64,000 nt of DNA. Source: Paenibacillus lupini. GTDB taxonomy: Bacteria; Bacillota; Bacilli; Paenibacillales; Paenibacillaceae. Positions 1 to 8,159 of the stretch are shown here, piece after piece. Where the stretch lies: positions 62,001 through 126,000 of the forward strand of contig NZ_JAASRW010000001.1 in assembly GCF_011761355.1 (NCBI RefSeq), written 5' to 3'. The notes below the pieces were generated by a model. The model did no database searches and was not told the origin of the DNA. It saw only the letters and a program-made list of their open reading frames with translations. Every line of letters begins with the position of its first letter. Positions within the stretch are counted from its first letter, which is position 1. A program made the position numbers and the translations under genes.

Positions 1-56
1 ACTCATAATATAGTCTTATCACGATAGACACCTTATACAACTAGAAAGAGACAGAA

Positions 57-91
57 CCGGCGATTGCCTCCGTGAAGAGGTTTATCGCCGG
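57..91 (+). other. Two-part stem-loop in the leader of comEB
   Basis: CCGGCGAT at 57-64 pairs with ATCGCCGG at 84-91, and an inner stem CCTC (67-70)/GAGG (77-80) continues the helix. No run of T follows, so it does not look like an intrinsic terminator. It lies about 40 bases before the comEB start and probably folds in the 5' leader or in an upstream read-through transcript. Bases 1-56 are open to stops in all three forward frames, so no upstream gene is visible. Confidence 0.5.
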
Positions 92-128
92 AAAGCTGTC
101 CGTGCAAAAGGAAAAGGAGCTGGACATA

Positions 129-659
129 ATGTCAGAAGTACAAGATGCATCACGGAAAGACTGGGACACCTATTTTATGGATATCGCATATATGGTATCG
201 ACACGCTCGCGTTGTCCCCGCCGTCATGTAGGTTCAGTGCTGGTGCAGGGTAAGAAGCTGCTTGGTACTGCTTATAACGGTGCTCCGATGGGCGTACAGG
301 ACTGCTCAGAGGCAGGCTGTATGATTGCAGAGGAATGGGAAATGAAGCTTGGTGATGACGGTAAGGAGCAGATGGTGAAAAAACAGCGCTGCATTCGCAC
401 CATTCATGCGGAGCAAAACTTACTGCTGTTCACAGATCGCGCAGACCGGGAAGGATCTACTGTATATGTAACTGACCAGCCTTGCTGGACCTGTGCCAAT
501 ATGCTGGCAAACAGCGGAGTGAAGGAAATTGTGTTTCACCGCAGCTATCCAAAGGATAGTGATAAGGTCAGCCTGCTTATGAAGCAAAAAGGGATCGTGT
601 TCCGTTCGCTCACCGATTATGAGCCGCCGCCGCAGGCGAGTATGAAAGTCATATCCTAA
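129..659 (+). CDS. comEB: ComEB, dCMP deaminase-family protein
   Basis: A cytidine/deoxycytidylate deaminase-family protein of 176 residues. The zinc site is clear: H93-A-E95, with E95 as the general acid/base, and P-C119-W-T-C122. The family converts dCMP to dUMP for dTTP synthesis. The gene is called comEB because it sits with the competence genes comEA and comEC, although in B. subtilis it is dispensable for DNA uptake. The ATG at 129 is chosen because AAGGAG lies just upstream; an in-frame GTG at 72 lacks a good ribosome site. comEA is not in the window. A terminator-like hairpin separates it from comEC. Confidence 0.9.
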   Translation: MSEVQDASRKDWDTYFMDIAYMVSTRSRCPRRHVGSVLVQGKKLLGTAYNGAPMGVQDCSEAGCMIAEEWEMKLGDDGKEQMVKKQRCIRTIHAEQNLLLFTDRADREGSTVYVTDQPCWTCANMLANSGVKEIVFHRSYPKDSDKVSLLMKQKGIVFRSLTDYEPPPQASMKVIS

Positions 660-678
660 CTGAATAAGCGAATGGGGA

Positions 679-725
679 AGAACCTCTGTATGCATCTTAT
701 TTGATGCGTTCGGAGGTTCTTTTTG
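679..725 (+). terminator. Terminator or attenuator between comEB and comEC
   Basis: AGAACCTC at 679-686 pairs with GAGGTTCT at 713-720. An inner GCATC/GATGC stem fills the loop, and TTTTT follows. It would end comEB transcription or limit read-through into comEC 25 bases downstream. Confidence 0.75.
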
Positions 726-747
726 CATTGTAAGGGAGGGGAACAGG

Positions 748-3360
748 GTGAATAAGCGGCCATTGGTCTGGTTTGCTGTGTTTTGGATGATCGGCAGCAC
801 CATTGGGGCTGAGTTTAATTCTATGGGAATTGTGATGGCAGCAGGGGGAATGGCGCTCGTGCTAGTTGCCCTTGTGCTGCTAAAGCAGGCGACGCCAAGG
901 CTCGCTGCTGTCTGTTTGCTGGGCTGTGCCTTGGCTGCCGGGGAGAGATTGTGGGCAGACGCCCGCAATGTGACGGCGCTCGCCGGGCTTGATGTGCCAG
1001 ACGCTTCGTATGAAGTCGAAGTGTCCGGCACGATTGTGTCCGCGGTCGAGGTCGACGGCGACCGCGCGGCATTTCGCGTGACGGCTGATACCGTCTGCGT
1101 CCAGGGGAAGCAGCCGCTGAAGCTTCGCGAGCGGCTGCTTGTTCAAGTGCGGCTTGCTGAGCAGCCGCACCAGGAGATCGCCGCCGCGTGGCATCGCGGC
1201 GACAAAGTGCGCTTCGCCGGCGAGCTGTCGCTGCCGGCGGGCGCATCCAATAGCGGCGGCTTCGATTACCGCCGCTATCTATCCAGCCAGCATATCCACT
1301 GGCTGGTCAAGGTCACGGGCATCGGCGCCGTCCATGCGGCGCCGGGCCCGGGCTGGACCGCGGCCGCTGTGCTCGGCCGCGTTGATGCCGCGCGCGACTG
1401 GCTTGGCGCGCGGTTTGATTCGTTGTACCCGGCCGATCAGTCCGGGTACATGAAGGGTCTGGTCCTCGGCATCCGCGAGGACCTGGACCCGGATCAGTTC
1501 CAGCAGTTTTCACGGCTGGGACTGACTCATATTTTAGCCATATCAGGCCTCCATGTAGCTGTATTTATATATGCGTTAGGCGCTGTTTTGCGGCTGTTTC
1601 GCATGACGCGGGAGCGAATGCTCATCACACTTATGCTTGCTGTACCGCTGTATGTGCTTCTGTCAGGTTCTTCACCTTCGGTGGTGCGGGCAGGACTGAT
1701 GACCATGCTTGGGCTTCTTGCCGCCCGTATGGACAAGCTGAAAGACGGCTTACATCTTCTTGCAGCAGCAGCGGTTGGTATGCTCATGTGGAATCCTTAT
1801 TTTATACAGGATGTAAGCTTCCAATTGTCCTTTGCTGTTACAGCAGGGTTGATTCTGTTTGTGCCGTCTGTCAGACATGCAATGCCGCATTGGCCAAAAG
1901 GTAAAGCGCTGCTTGATCTGCTTGTCGTGACGATTGTTGCGCAGGCCGTTTCTTTCCCGCTGACGATCTATTATTTTAATCAATTTCACCTTTTATCGAT
2001 TCCGGCGAATCTCATTCTTGTGCCGTTTATCAGCTTCATTATTATGCCGATTGGTGCAGTTGCTTTGTTTTTGGGATTATTGTGGCCGCTTGGCGGACAA
2101 TTACTCGCTGCGGTAAGTGTATACGCTAATGACTGGACATTCCTGCTAGTCGAGAAGCTTGGAGCCGTAGACATTGTCCATTCCATATGGGCAACGCCGC
2201 CATTATGGTGGATTGCTGCTTGGTATTTCATTCTTGCCGTTATTTGCCGATTGCTTCCAGCGACCCCATCCGCTGTCCACAAGGAGGATACAGATGAAAC
2301 GATCCCCTTGCAAGAAGCTGCGGCAGGCCAGGACACGGCTCCTATATGGGAGCTGCAAGAAGAACAACAACGGCCAATATGGCAGAGCAGATTCGCATTC
2401 ATCACAGCAGCTGGCTTGGCTGGAATTGCACTGCTTTTATATGCGTATTTTCCCGATGTGCTGAATCGTACGGCAGATGTAGATGTGCTGGATGTTGGGC
2501 AAGGTGATTCTATTTACATCCGTACGCCGCAGGGCAAACGGATTTTGGTTGATGGCGGTGGTACTCTTTCCTTTCGAAAGCCTGGAGAGGAGTGGAAGGA
2601 GCGAAGTGATCCTTTTGAGGTTGGAGGAAAGGTAGTTGTTCCCTTATTAATGAAGCGGGGTGTTCATGCGATTGATCTCTTAGTTATTTCGCATCTGGAC
2701 AGTGACCATATTCGTGGATTAAAAGCCGTTCTTGATGCGATCCCGGTTCGATCCATTTTATGGAATGGGAGTATCAAGCGAGCAGAGGACGCAGAAGGAC
2801 TTCTCAGCGAAGCTGTGCGGAAGGGTATTCCTCTATATCGTGCGGAGCTTGGACAGCAGTGGAAGATGGATAAGGAAACGGCAATAACGGTTTTATGGCC
2901 GCCTCCTGCTTCTAACAAAACGATCCCAATAGTTGAAGAGCAAAACGACGACAGTGTCGTGTTACATATGCAGATCTATGAGTCAACGTTCCTCTTGTCC
3001 GGCGATATAAGCTCAGAAGCTGAGTCTGCTATTTTGTCACGTTTGGATCAGGCAGACGCCGAGGGAACGTCATCTCAGTCGTTGAAGCAGCAGCAGCAGC
3101 TTGATAAAAGTATTGATGTACTTAAAGTTGGTCATCATGGGAGCCGATTTTCCACCTCGGAAGAGTGGCTTTCGTTTTGGCGGCCTCTTCAGGCAGCGAT
3201 TTCAGTTGGTGCAACCAATACTTATGGGCATCCACACCCGGATGTGCTGAACCGCCTTAAGGCAGCTGCGGTGGATGCTTTTCGCACGGATCAAGATGGT
3301 GAGATTCGTTACAAAGTGAATAGAACGGGAATATATGAGCAAATCATCAAGCAGAAATAG
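748..3360 (+). CDS. comEC: ComEC, competence DNA-translocation channel
   Basis: An 870-residue polytopic membrane protein, family length. In order it has N-terminal membrane segments, a soluble DUF4131/OB-like region (about residues 60-230), the multi-helix Competence domain (about 230-500), and a C-terminal metallo-beta-lactamase-like domain. The last holds VDVLDVGQGDS, HLDSDHIRG near residue 648 and KVGHHGSRFS. ComEC forms the channel that passes single-stranded DNA across the membrane during transformation, and the C-terminal domain is the proposed nuclease. Start is GTG at 748, behind a GGGAGGGG site. Bases of about 1021-1500, covering the soluble domain, are strikingly GC-rich compared with the rest of the gene. 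Confidence 0.95.
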   Translation: MNKRPLVWFAVFWMIGSTIGAEFNSMGIVMAAGGMALVLVALVLLKQATPRLAAVCLLGCALAAGERLWADARNVTALAGLDVPDASYEVEVSGTIVSAVEVDGDRAAFRVTADTVCVQGKQPLKLRERLLVQVRLAEQPHQEIAAAWHRGDKVRFAGELSLPAGASNSGGFDYRRYLSSQHIHWLVKVTGIGAVHAAPGPGWTAAAVLGRVDAARDWLGARFDSLYPADQSGYMKGLVLGIREDLDPDQFQQFSRLGLTHILAISGLHVAVFIYALGAVLRLFRMTRERMLITLMLAVPLYVLLSGSSPSVVRAGLMTMLGLLAARMDKLKDGLHLLAAAAVGMLMWNPYFIQDVSFQLSFAVTAGLILFVPSVRHAMPHWPKGKALLDLLVVTIVAQAVSFPLTIYYFNQFHLLSIPANLILVPFISFIIMPIGAVALFLGLLWPLGGQLLAAVSVYANDWTFLLVEKLGAVDIVHSIWATPPLWWIAAWYFILAVICRLLPATPSAVHKEDTDETIPLQEAAAGQDTAPIWELQEEQQRPIWQSRFAFITAAGLAGIALLLYAYFPDVLNRTADVDVLDVGQGDSIYIRTPQGKRILVDGGGTLSFRKPGEEWKERSDPFEVGGKVVVPLLMKRGVHAIDLLVISHLDSDHIRGLKAVLDAIPVRSILWNGSIKRAEDAEGLLSEAVRKGIPLYRAELGQQWKMDKETAITVLWPPPASNKTIPIVEEQNDDSVVLHMQIYESTFLLSGDISSEAESAILSRLDQADAEGTSSQSLKQQQQLDKSIDVLKVGHHGSRFSTSEEWLSFWRPLQAAISVGATNTYGHPHPDVLNRLKAAAVDAFRTDQDGEIRYKVNRTGIYEQIIKQK

Positions 3361-3438
3361 GCAGGTGCGAGACGTCTAAAGTACCCCTTTGCCTATCAGG
3401 TCATCCTGTTAAAATGCTCCATTAAACCTAAGTCACTA

Positions 3439-3470
3439 GGAACTACCTATATACGGGGTTCCATTTTTTT
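3439..3470 (+). terminator. Intrinsic terminator after comEC
   Basis: GGAAC (3439-3443) pairs with GTTCC (3458-3462), extended by an inner CC/GG pair, then A and a run of seven T. Confidence 0.75.
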
Positions 3471-3535
3471 GTTATCCTTTAGGTTGGAGTTTTCTACTTT
3501 TTCATTCGAATTATTAAAGTATTTTCATTTAGTTA

Positions 3536-3562
3536 TGCAACATTTTATGCAACCAACTCGTC
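3536..3562 (+). promoter_or_regulatory. Candidate ECF-type promoter for the sigma/anti-sigma operon
   Basis: TGCAAC at 3536-3541, a 17-base spacer, then CGTC at 3559-3562. Bacillus ECF sigma factors (SigW, SigX, SigM, SigV) use -35 boxes of the form TGAAAC/TGTAAC and -10 boxes CGTA/CGTC/CGAC. The site ends about 14 bases before the ribosome site of the sigma gene, which fits autoregulation by its own product. Confidence 0.5.
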
Positions 3563-3591
3563 AGAGAGGTTGCAAGAGAGGGGGATCCTTC

Positions 3592-4140
3592 GTGGTGGAG
3601 CCAGGCCTTATTAGAGCCGCTCAGTCAGGAGATCGGGATGCTTTAATTACTCTGTTGCGAGAGATTGAAACCCATGTTTACCGGACAGCCTATTATATAT
3701 TGAATAACGAACAGGATGCGATGGATGCGGCTCAAGAAGCGCTTATCCGCATATATACGAAAATCGGCTCCTACGAAGAGAAGGCCCAGTTCAAAACATG
3801 GATTCAACGTATTGTAACAAATATTTGTATAGATAAGTTTAGAAGAAGCAAGCCAACCGTATCGATAGACGAGCATGAAATGGTATTCCGAGAGAAGCAA
3901 AATGTGGAAGATGAGGTCTTGACGACATATGCCGTTCAAGATATTCGCAATGCAATTGACAAACTGCCTGAGCATCATCGTGCAGTAGTTGTACTGCGGT
4001 ATTTGCAGGATTTCTCCTATAACGAAATCGCGGATTCGCTTGATCTGCCATTAAATACGGTTAAATCATACTTATTCCGAGCTAGGCAGCAGCTTCAAAC
4101 TTTACTACATGATTATCAGAAAGGTGGTGTCCGGGGATGA
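3592..4140 (+). CDS. ECF RNA polymerase sigma factor, SigW-like
   Basis: A group 4 (ECF) sigma factor of about 182 residues. Region 2 carries AYYILNNEQDAMDAAQEALIRIYTKI and the -10 recognition helix ending FKTWIQRIVTNICID. Region 4 has LPEHHRAVVVLRYLQDFSYNEIADSLDLPLNTVKSYLFRAR, a typical helix-turn-helix. The GTG at 3592 follows GAGAGGGGG; an in-frame ATG at 3469 lies in the preceding terminator and is unlikely. The next gene overlaps by four bases and encodes its membrane anti-sigma factor, so release of this factor probably answers a cell-envelope signal. In B. subtilis this comEC-holA interval has no sigma gene. Whether it is the true SigW orthologue cannot be told from sequence alone. Confidence 0.88.
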   Translation: MVEPGLIRAAQSGDRDALITLLREIETHVYRTAYYILNNEQDAMDAAQEALIRIYTKIGSYEEKAQFKTWIQRIVTNICIDKFRRSKPTVSIDEHEMVFREKQNVEDEVLTTYAVQDIRNAIDKLPEHHRAVVVLRYLQDFSYNEIADSLDLPLNTVKSYLFRARQQLQTLLHDYQKGGVRG

Positions 4141-5141
4141 CTTGTCAAGAGGTGATCGAATACATGAATCGGCAGCTAGACGACGATCTGAATGAACATG
4201 AATATGAGATCTTGATCAAGCATACGAGACATTGTCCGGACTGTGCAGCAATGTTTGAGCGGCTGAAAAAACTGTCCGAGGAGCTGGGGAATCTGCCCCA
4301 AGTTATGCCGAGGTTCAGTTTGGTAGATGCCATATTACCTAAGCTTGAATTTATGGAGCCAATACGGCTGCCAGAAGCTGCAGCGGTTGAAATTCCGGCA
4401 GTTAATATTCCTTCTCAGCAGTCGAACCGTCGGGCAAAATCACGGCATCAGCTCCGATTCCGGGCAATTAGCGGTATCATTGCAGCCAGTGTTGCTGCAG
4501 GTTTATTCCTTGTGTCTTATAACGCAGGTTTGTTTAGTCCTTCACAAAGATTCAGCGACGCGGATAATGCAGGTGCGAATACAGCAACTTCACAGTCGGC
4601 TGATACATTTATGCCTAATGCGAAGGTCCAGCCATTCTCTAATGACACCAAAGGCGCAGTGAATACCCAGTCAGTAGAAGGTACTAACGGTACTGAAGAG
4701 ACCGATCGATCAGTCACAAAAGAAAATCAGTTAAAATCCGACGAGACATCGGCCAACACGGGGGATTCTAGTGAGAACGGTATTGCAGCCGAGGAACCCA
4801 GCAACGCTTCTACTGATGATGCCCCATCCATCAGTGACCCTAATGTAGGCAGTGACAATGGAAGCGGCCCTACCCAAGGTATAGCCTCGGATCCTGCACA
4901 GCTTGAGGCTGCATCACCCGATGGGCAATATATTGCGAAAGTTACTGGGTTCGTCATTCATGTTTATAAGAGTGGCGAGGTAGCATCGGTCTTTGAAGCG
5001 CGTAAAAACGGTAAATTTGCTAATCTTGTTTGGTCGGACGATAACAAACAGCTGACCTATGACATTCAGCTGGAATCCGGCGGTATGGAGCGTTACGTCA
5101 TTAGTACCGATACGATGACGGAATCAAAGGCTTCTCATTAA
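4137..5141 (+). CDS. Membrane-anchored zinc-finger anti-sigma factor
   Basis: A 334-residue protein overlapping the sigma gene by ATGA. The N-terminal cytoplasmic domain has the ZAS zinc motif H29-x3-C33-x2-C36 with C3 as a likely further ligand. One membrane helix follows at about residues 112-135. Next comes a long Ser/Thr/Asn/Asp-rich linker, then a C-terminal extracellular domain of about 80 residues (ASPDGQYIAKV ... LVWSDDNKQLTYDI) that resembles a single TolB/WD-type beta blade. It should hold the ECF sigma factor inactive until proteolysis. RsiW of B. subtilis is about 208 residues, so the extracellular part here is much enlarged and may be the sensor. Confidence 0.85.
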   Translation: MTCQEVIEYMNRQLDDDLNEHEYEILIKHTRHCPDCAAMFERLKKLSEELGNLPQVMPRFSLVDAILPKLEFMEPIRLPEAAAVEIPAVNIPSQQSNRRAKSRHQLRFRAISGIIAASVAAGLFLVSYNAGLFSPSQRFSDADNAGANTATSQSADTFMPNAKVQPFSNDTKGAVNTQSVEGTNGTEETDRSVTKENQLKSDETSANTGDSSENGIAAEEPSNASTDDAPSISDPNVGSDNGSGPTQGIASDPAQLEAASPDGQYIAKVTGFVIHVYKSGEVASVFEARKNGKFANLVWSDDNKQLTYDIQLESGGMERYVISTDTMTESKASH

Positions 5142-5295
5142 TCGAGACGATTTTACCGCGATATTCGCACACTTTTCACTCAACCTGCGTAAGATAAAGG
5201 AATTGAAGAGTCAACGTAAGCCTTGATCAAAAGTATGACCATCCGCAGGGCGGTACCATGGACCTGCCTGCCGGTGTTTATATAGATGTTCAGGG

Positions 5296-5331
5296 ACAAA
5301 GGGATGAGGCCTTATCTGCTCATCCCTTTGT
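5296..5331 (+). terminator. Strong hairpin after the anti-sigma gene
   Basis: ACAAAGGGATGAG (5296-5308) pairs perfectly with CTCATCCCTTTGT (5319-5331). The T-tract is short, so termination is likely but not certain. The 240 bases between 5142 and 5384 hold nothing else I can support. Confidence 0.6.
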
Positions 5332-5384
5332 TGCCGTTCAAAAGGCGAAGTAAGTCGGTGCTATTAGGTGAAAGAGGTGCAACG

Positions 5385-6422
5385 ATGGACGCGAAAGAAG
5401 CGTTGAAGGAAATCAAAGCGGGTAAGTTTCGTCCCGCCTATGTAATATATGGAAAAGACCGGTTTCGGATCGGACAATTTACGGACACGTTGACGGATGC
5501 CATGTTCACACCGGATGAACGTGAGCTTGGCGTAGTGAAATTTGATACCTCAGAGACGCTGATTGAAGAAGCAGCGCTTGAAGCTGAGACCCTTCCTTTC
5601 TTTGTAGAACGTAAGCTCGTCATTGTACGTGACTCTGTTGTATTCGCGGCTGGCGGAAAGGAAGGCGGCAAGCTGGATCATAAGACGGATCGGCTGCAGC
5701 ATTATTTGGACATGCCGTCCGAGACGACGGTTATGTTATTTATTATCAATGCAGAGAAGCTGGATGAACGTCGCAAGCTGGTGAAGATGCTGAAGGACAG
5801 AGATGCGCTCATTGCCTATCAAGAACTGGATGCGGCCGAGCTGCGGCGCTGGGTCGTTAAGCGGGCGGAGGAGCAAAAGCGCACGATGACCCCGGATGCA
5901 GCCGATCTACTACTCGTGCGGACAGGACAGAATATGCAGCAGCTAGCCATTGAAGTGGACAAGCTTTGTCTGCATGCAGGTGAAGGCGGCGTCATTGGTG
6001 TAGAAGAGACAGATATGCTGACGGTCTCTACGGTTGAAGAGGATGTATTTGCACTAGTTGATGCAATTGCTGGTCTACAGGTTGACCGCTCGCTTAAGCT
6101 ATACAGAGCACTGCTTGTACGTCGCGAAGAGCCGATCAAGATTGCTGCCCTTATTGCTAGGCAGCTTCGAATTATGCTGCAGATTAAGGAGCTTGAACAG
6201 CATCGGTATTCGCCGCAGCAAATGGCGGGCCAGATTGGCCTGCATCCATACGCGGTTAAGCTTGCTGCAGAGAAGAGCCAAAAGTTCCAAGTCAAGCGGC
6301 TGGGAGCACTTCTTAATGATGTGGCTGATCTGGATTATAAGATGAAAACAGGCGCCATTGATAAGACGCTTGGACTGGAGCTATTCCTCCTGTCGCTTGG
6401 CGTCCAGCAAAGTGCCAAATGA
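5385..6422 (+). CDS. holA: DNA polymerase III delta subunit
   Basis: A 345-residue delta subunit (YqeN) of the clamp loader. It opens the beta sliding clamp so it can be placed on primed DNA, in complex with DnaX and delta prime. The N-terminus has the family motif PAYVIYGKDRFRI, followed by the AAA+-like fold with degenerate nucleotide-binding elements and the helical collar domain (LIARQLRIMLQIKEL ... LHPYAVKLAAEKSQKF). ATG at 5385 is chosen for AAAGAGGTG upstream and the family start MDAKEALKEIKAG. In Bacillales holA lies between comEC and rpsT, as here. It ends at a terminator shared with convergent rpsT. Confidence 0.95.
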   Translation: MDAKEALKEIKAGKFRPAYVIYGKDRFRIGQFTDTLTDAMFTPDERELGVVKFDTSETLIEEAALEAETLPFFVERKLVIVRDSVVFAAGGKEGGKLDHKTDRLQHYLDMPSETTVMLFIINAEKLDERRKLVKMLKDRDALIAYQELDAAELRRWVVKRAEEQKRTMTPDAADLLLVRTGQNMQQLAIEVDKLCLHAGEGGVIGVEETDMLTVSTVEEDVFALVDAIAGLQVDRSLKLYRALLVRREEPIKIAALIARQLRIMLQIKELEQHRYSPQQMAGQIGLHPYAVKLAAEKSQKFQVKRLGALLNDVADLDYKMKTGAIDKTLGLELFLLSLGVQQSAK

Positions 6423-6433
6423 TAATAAAATCA

Positions 6434-6477
6434 AAAAAGGCTTCGCTCACCGATTACTCGGGAGGCGAAGCCTTTTT
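6434..6477. terminator. Bidirectional terminator between holA and rpsT
   Basis: AAAAAGGCTTCGC ... GCGAAGCCTTTTTG forms a stem with A-run and T-run on opposite sides, so it can stop both convergent genes. Confidence 0.85.
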
Positions 6478-6488
6478 GTTTGCGGTTA

Positions 6489-6761
6489 TTAAGCTTGAGC
6501 CGAAAGGGCGTTCAGCTTTTTAGCAAGACGAGATTTTTTGCGGGAAGCCGCATTTTTATGAATCAGGCCTTTAGTAGCCGCTTTATCCAATTTTTTCGTT
6601 GCAGCGATCAGAGCCGCTTTAGCAGCATCTACATCAGTGCCAGCGATCGCTTGATCAGCGGATTTAACAGCTGTGCGAAGCGCGGATTTTTGGGAAGCGT
6701 TCAAAGCGCGGCGTTTTTCGCTCGTTTTAACGCGTTTAATTGCGGATTTAATGTTTGGCAT
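6489..6761 (-). CDS. rpsT: 30S ribosomal protein S20
   Basis: A 90-residue, Lys/Arg/Ala-rich protein with the S20 signature [34 protein letters not shown]20 binds the 5' domain and the 3' minor domain of 16S rRNA early in small-subunit assembly. It is transcribed opposite to its neighbours, as in B. subtilis, behind AGGAGGTG. A sigma-A promoter and a perfect leader hairpin lie upstream. Confidence 0.97.
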   Translation of the reverse strand: MPNIKSAIKRVKTSEKRRALNASQKSALRTAVKSADQAIAGTDVDAAKAALIAATKKLDKAATKGLIHKNAASRKKSRLAKKLNALSAQA

Positions 6762-6782
6762 CGAATTTCACCTCCTACAAAG

Positions 6783-6798
6783 TTTGCGTAAGCAAACA
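6783..6798 (-). other. Perfect hairpin in the rpsT leader
   Basis: On the minus strand GTTTGC-TTAC-GCAAAC is a perfect 6-bp stem with a 4-base loop. It starts near the predicted transcript start and lies just before the AGGAGG of rpsT. It could tune stability or translation of the S20 mRNA. Confidence 0.45.
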
Positions 6799-6801
6799 AA
6801 A

Positions 6802-6830
6802 AGCATACGCTATAAGTCTAGGTAACACAA
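6802..6830 (-). promoter_or_regulatory. Sigma-A promoter of rpsT
   Basis: Minus strand TTGTGT (6830-6825), 17-base spacer, TATGCT (6807-6802). The predicted start is about 35 bases before the rpsT start codon. Confidence 0.6.
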
Positions 6831-6979
6831 CTTAAAATATATTACCATGTACAGGTCCGAAAAGCAATAGCGTACCGAGCTTGCCATTTTTGCTCATCTC
6901 TTGCCAAAGTATGAAATCGTCTCCCTTGCGAACAATAAGCTGGAGATGATGGCATTGCTTTTGAAGGGAGAATGGATAG

Positions 6980-7987
6980 ATGACTGAACTTGATATGCAG
7001 ATGTACAATATCCGCACGGATCTGGCGTTGGAAGCAAAGGAAATGGCGGAGCAGCTTGGCGGCGGTGGGCCAATTCCAGGCATCCATTCCGAAACAACAG
7101 ATGATAATGGGATTATGATTACTCATCTTCATGTTCAGAATGAGCAAGGCTCGCGTGCGATAGGCAAAGTGCCCGGCCGTTACGTCACCATAGAGGTGCC
7201 TGCGCTGCGGAATCAGGATACGGAGCTGCAGGATCGGGTAGCAACTCAATTCGCGAAGCATTTCGAGATGTTCTTGGAACGGCTTGGGATAGGTAAGACA
7301 GCTAAAGTACTTATTGTTGGTCTCGGGAACTGGAACGTCACACCGGATGCGCTTGGACCACTGGTGGTGGAGAATGTAATGGTTACGCGCCATTTTTTCG
7401 AGCTAATGCCAGATCAGGTTGCACCTGGATATCGTGCGGTTAGTGCCGTCGCTCCGGGTGTACTTGGGATTACGGGGATCGAGTCGAGCGAGATTGTACA
7501 AGGAATCGCGGAGAAAACAAAACCCGATGTCATTATTGCAATTGACGCTTTGGCATCCAAATCACTTGATCGGGTAAATACGACGATTCAAATTGCAGAC
7601 ATCGGTATTCATCCGGGCTCAGGGATTGGCAACAAGCGTAAAGGATTGACGAAGGAGATTCTAGGTATCCCTGTCATTGCGATAGGTGTGCCAACAGTGG
7701 TTTATGCCTCAACGATTGTGAACCATACAATTGAACTGATGAGAAGCCATATGGCAGCGAACAATGGGAATAACGATCAGATCTTTGGTCTGATGAATCA
7801 GATGGGCGAGGCAGAACGTCTCCAGCTTGTGAAAGAGGCGCTTAACCCTATGGGCCATGATCTGCTTGTAACACCTAAGGAGATTGACGAGTTTATTGAA
7901 GATATCGCCAACATCATTGCCAGCGGCCTGAACGCCTCACTCCATGAAGCAGTCGATACTGACAATGTTGCTGCGTATACACATTGA
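6980..7987 (+). CDS. gpr: Germination protease GPR
   Basis: A 335-residue aspartic-type peptidase of family A25. It degrades the small acid-soluble proteins that coat spore DNA, releasing amino acids during germination. The N-terminal MYNIRTDLALEAKE matches the region where the zymogen P46 is autoprocessed and resembles the sites GPR cuts in its substrates. The conserved core GLGNWNVTPDALGPLVV and DVIIAIDALASKSLDRVNTTIQIADIGIHPGSG is intact. Start ATG at 6980 follows GAAGGGAGAATGG. In spore formers it is made in the forespore under sigma-G, but I found no convincing sigma-G site. spoIIP follows, beyond a terminator. Confidence 0.96.
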   Translation: MTELDMQMYNIRTDLALEAKEMAEQLGGGGPIPGIHSETTDDNGIMITHLHVQNEQGSRAIGKVPGRYVTIEVPALRNQDTELQDRVATQFAKHFEMFLERLGIGKTAKVLIVGLGNWNVTPDALGPLVVENVMVTRHFFELMPDQVAPGYRAVSAVAPGVLGITGIESSEIVQGIAEKTKPDVIIAIDALASKSLDRVNTTIQIADIGIHPGSGIGNKRKGLTKEILGIPVIAIGVPTVVYASTIVNHTIELMRSHMAANNGNNDQIFGLMNQMGEAERLQLVKEALNPMGHDLLVTPKEIDEFIEDIANIIASGLNASLHEAVDTDNVAAYTH

Positions 7988-7995
7988 TTAATTAG

Positions 7996-8033
7996 AAGCT
8001 CTTGAAGCTTAACAGCCTCAGGAGCTTTTTTTT
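7996..8033 (+). terminator. Terminator after gpr
   Basis: AAGCTC (7996-8001) pairs with GAGCTT (8022-8027), followed by a run of T. Confidence 0.75.
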
Positions 8034-8159
8034 CGTTATAAATACAACTCTCTTAATCTATCAATTGAAATCTAGTATTTCATTTCTGGTTCTATCAAAG
8101 CTTCTTGTCTCATAGATTAATAGCAGATGAGCAACGAGAAGTGGGAGGTAGAACTTGTA

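Noticed and set aside
5259..5354. A 31-codon frame before holA
   Set aside because: It has a poor ribosome site and crosses the terminator-like hairpin; no similarity to YqzM, which is found there in B. subtilis.
8090..8118. Sigma-E promoter before spoIIP (CATAGATT as -10)
   Set aside because: The -10 resembles the consensus but no -35 box at the right distance is convincing.
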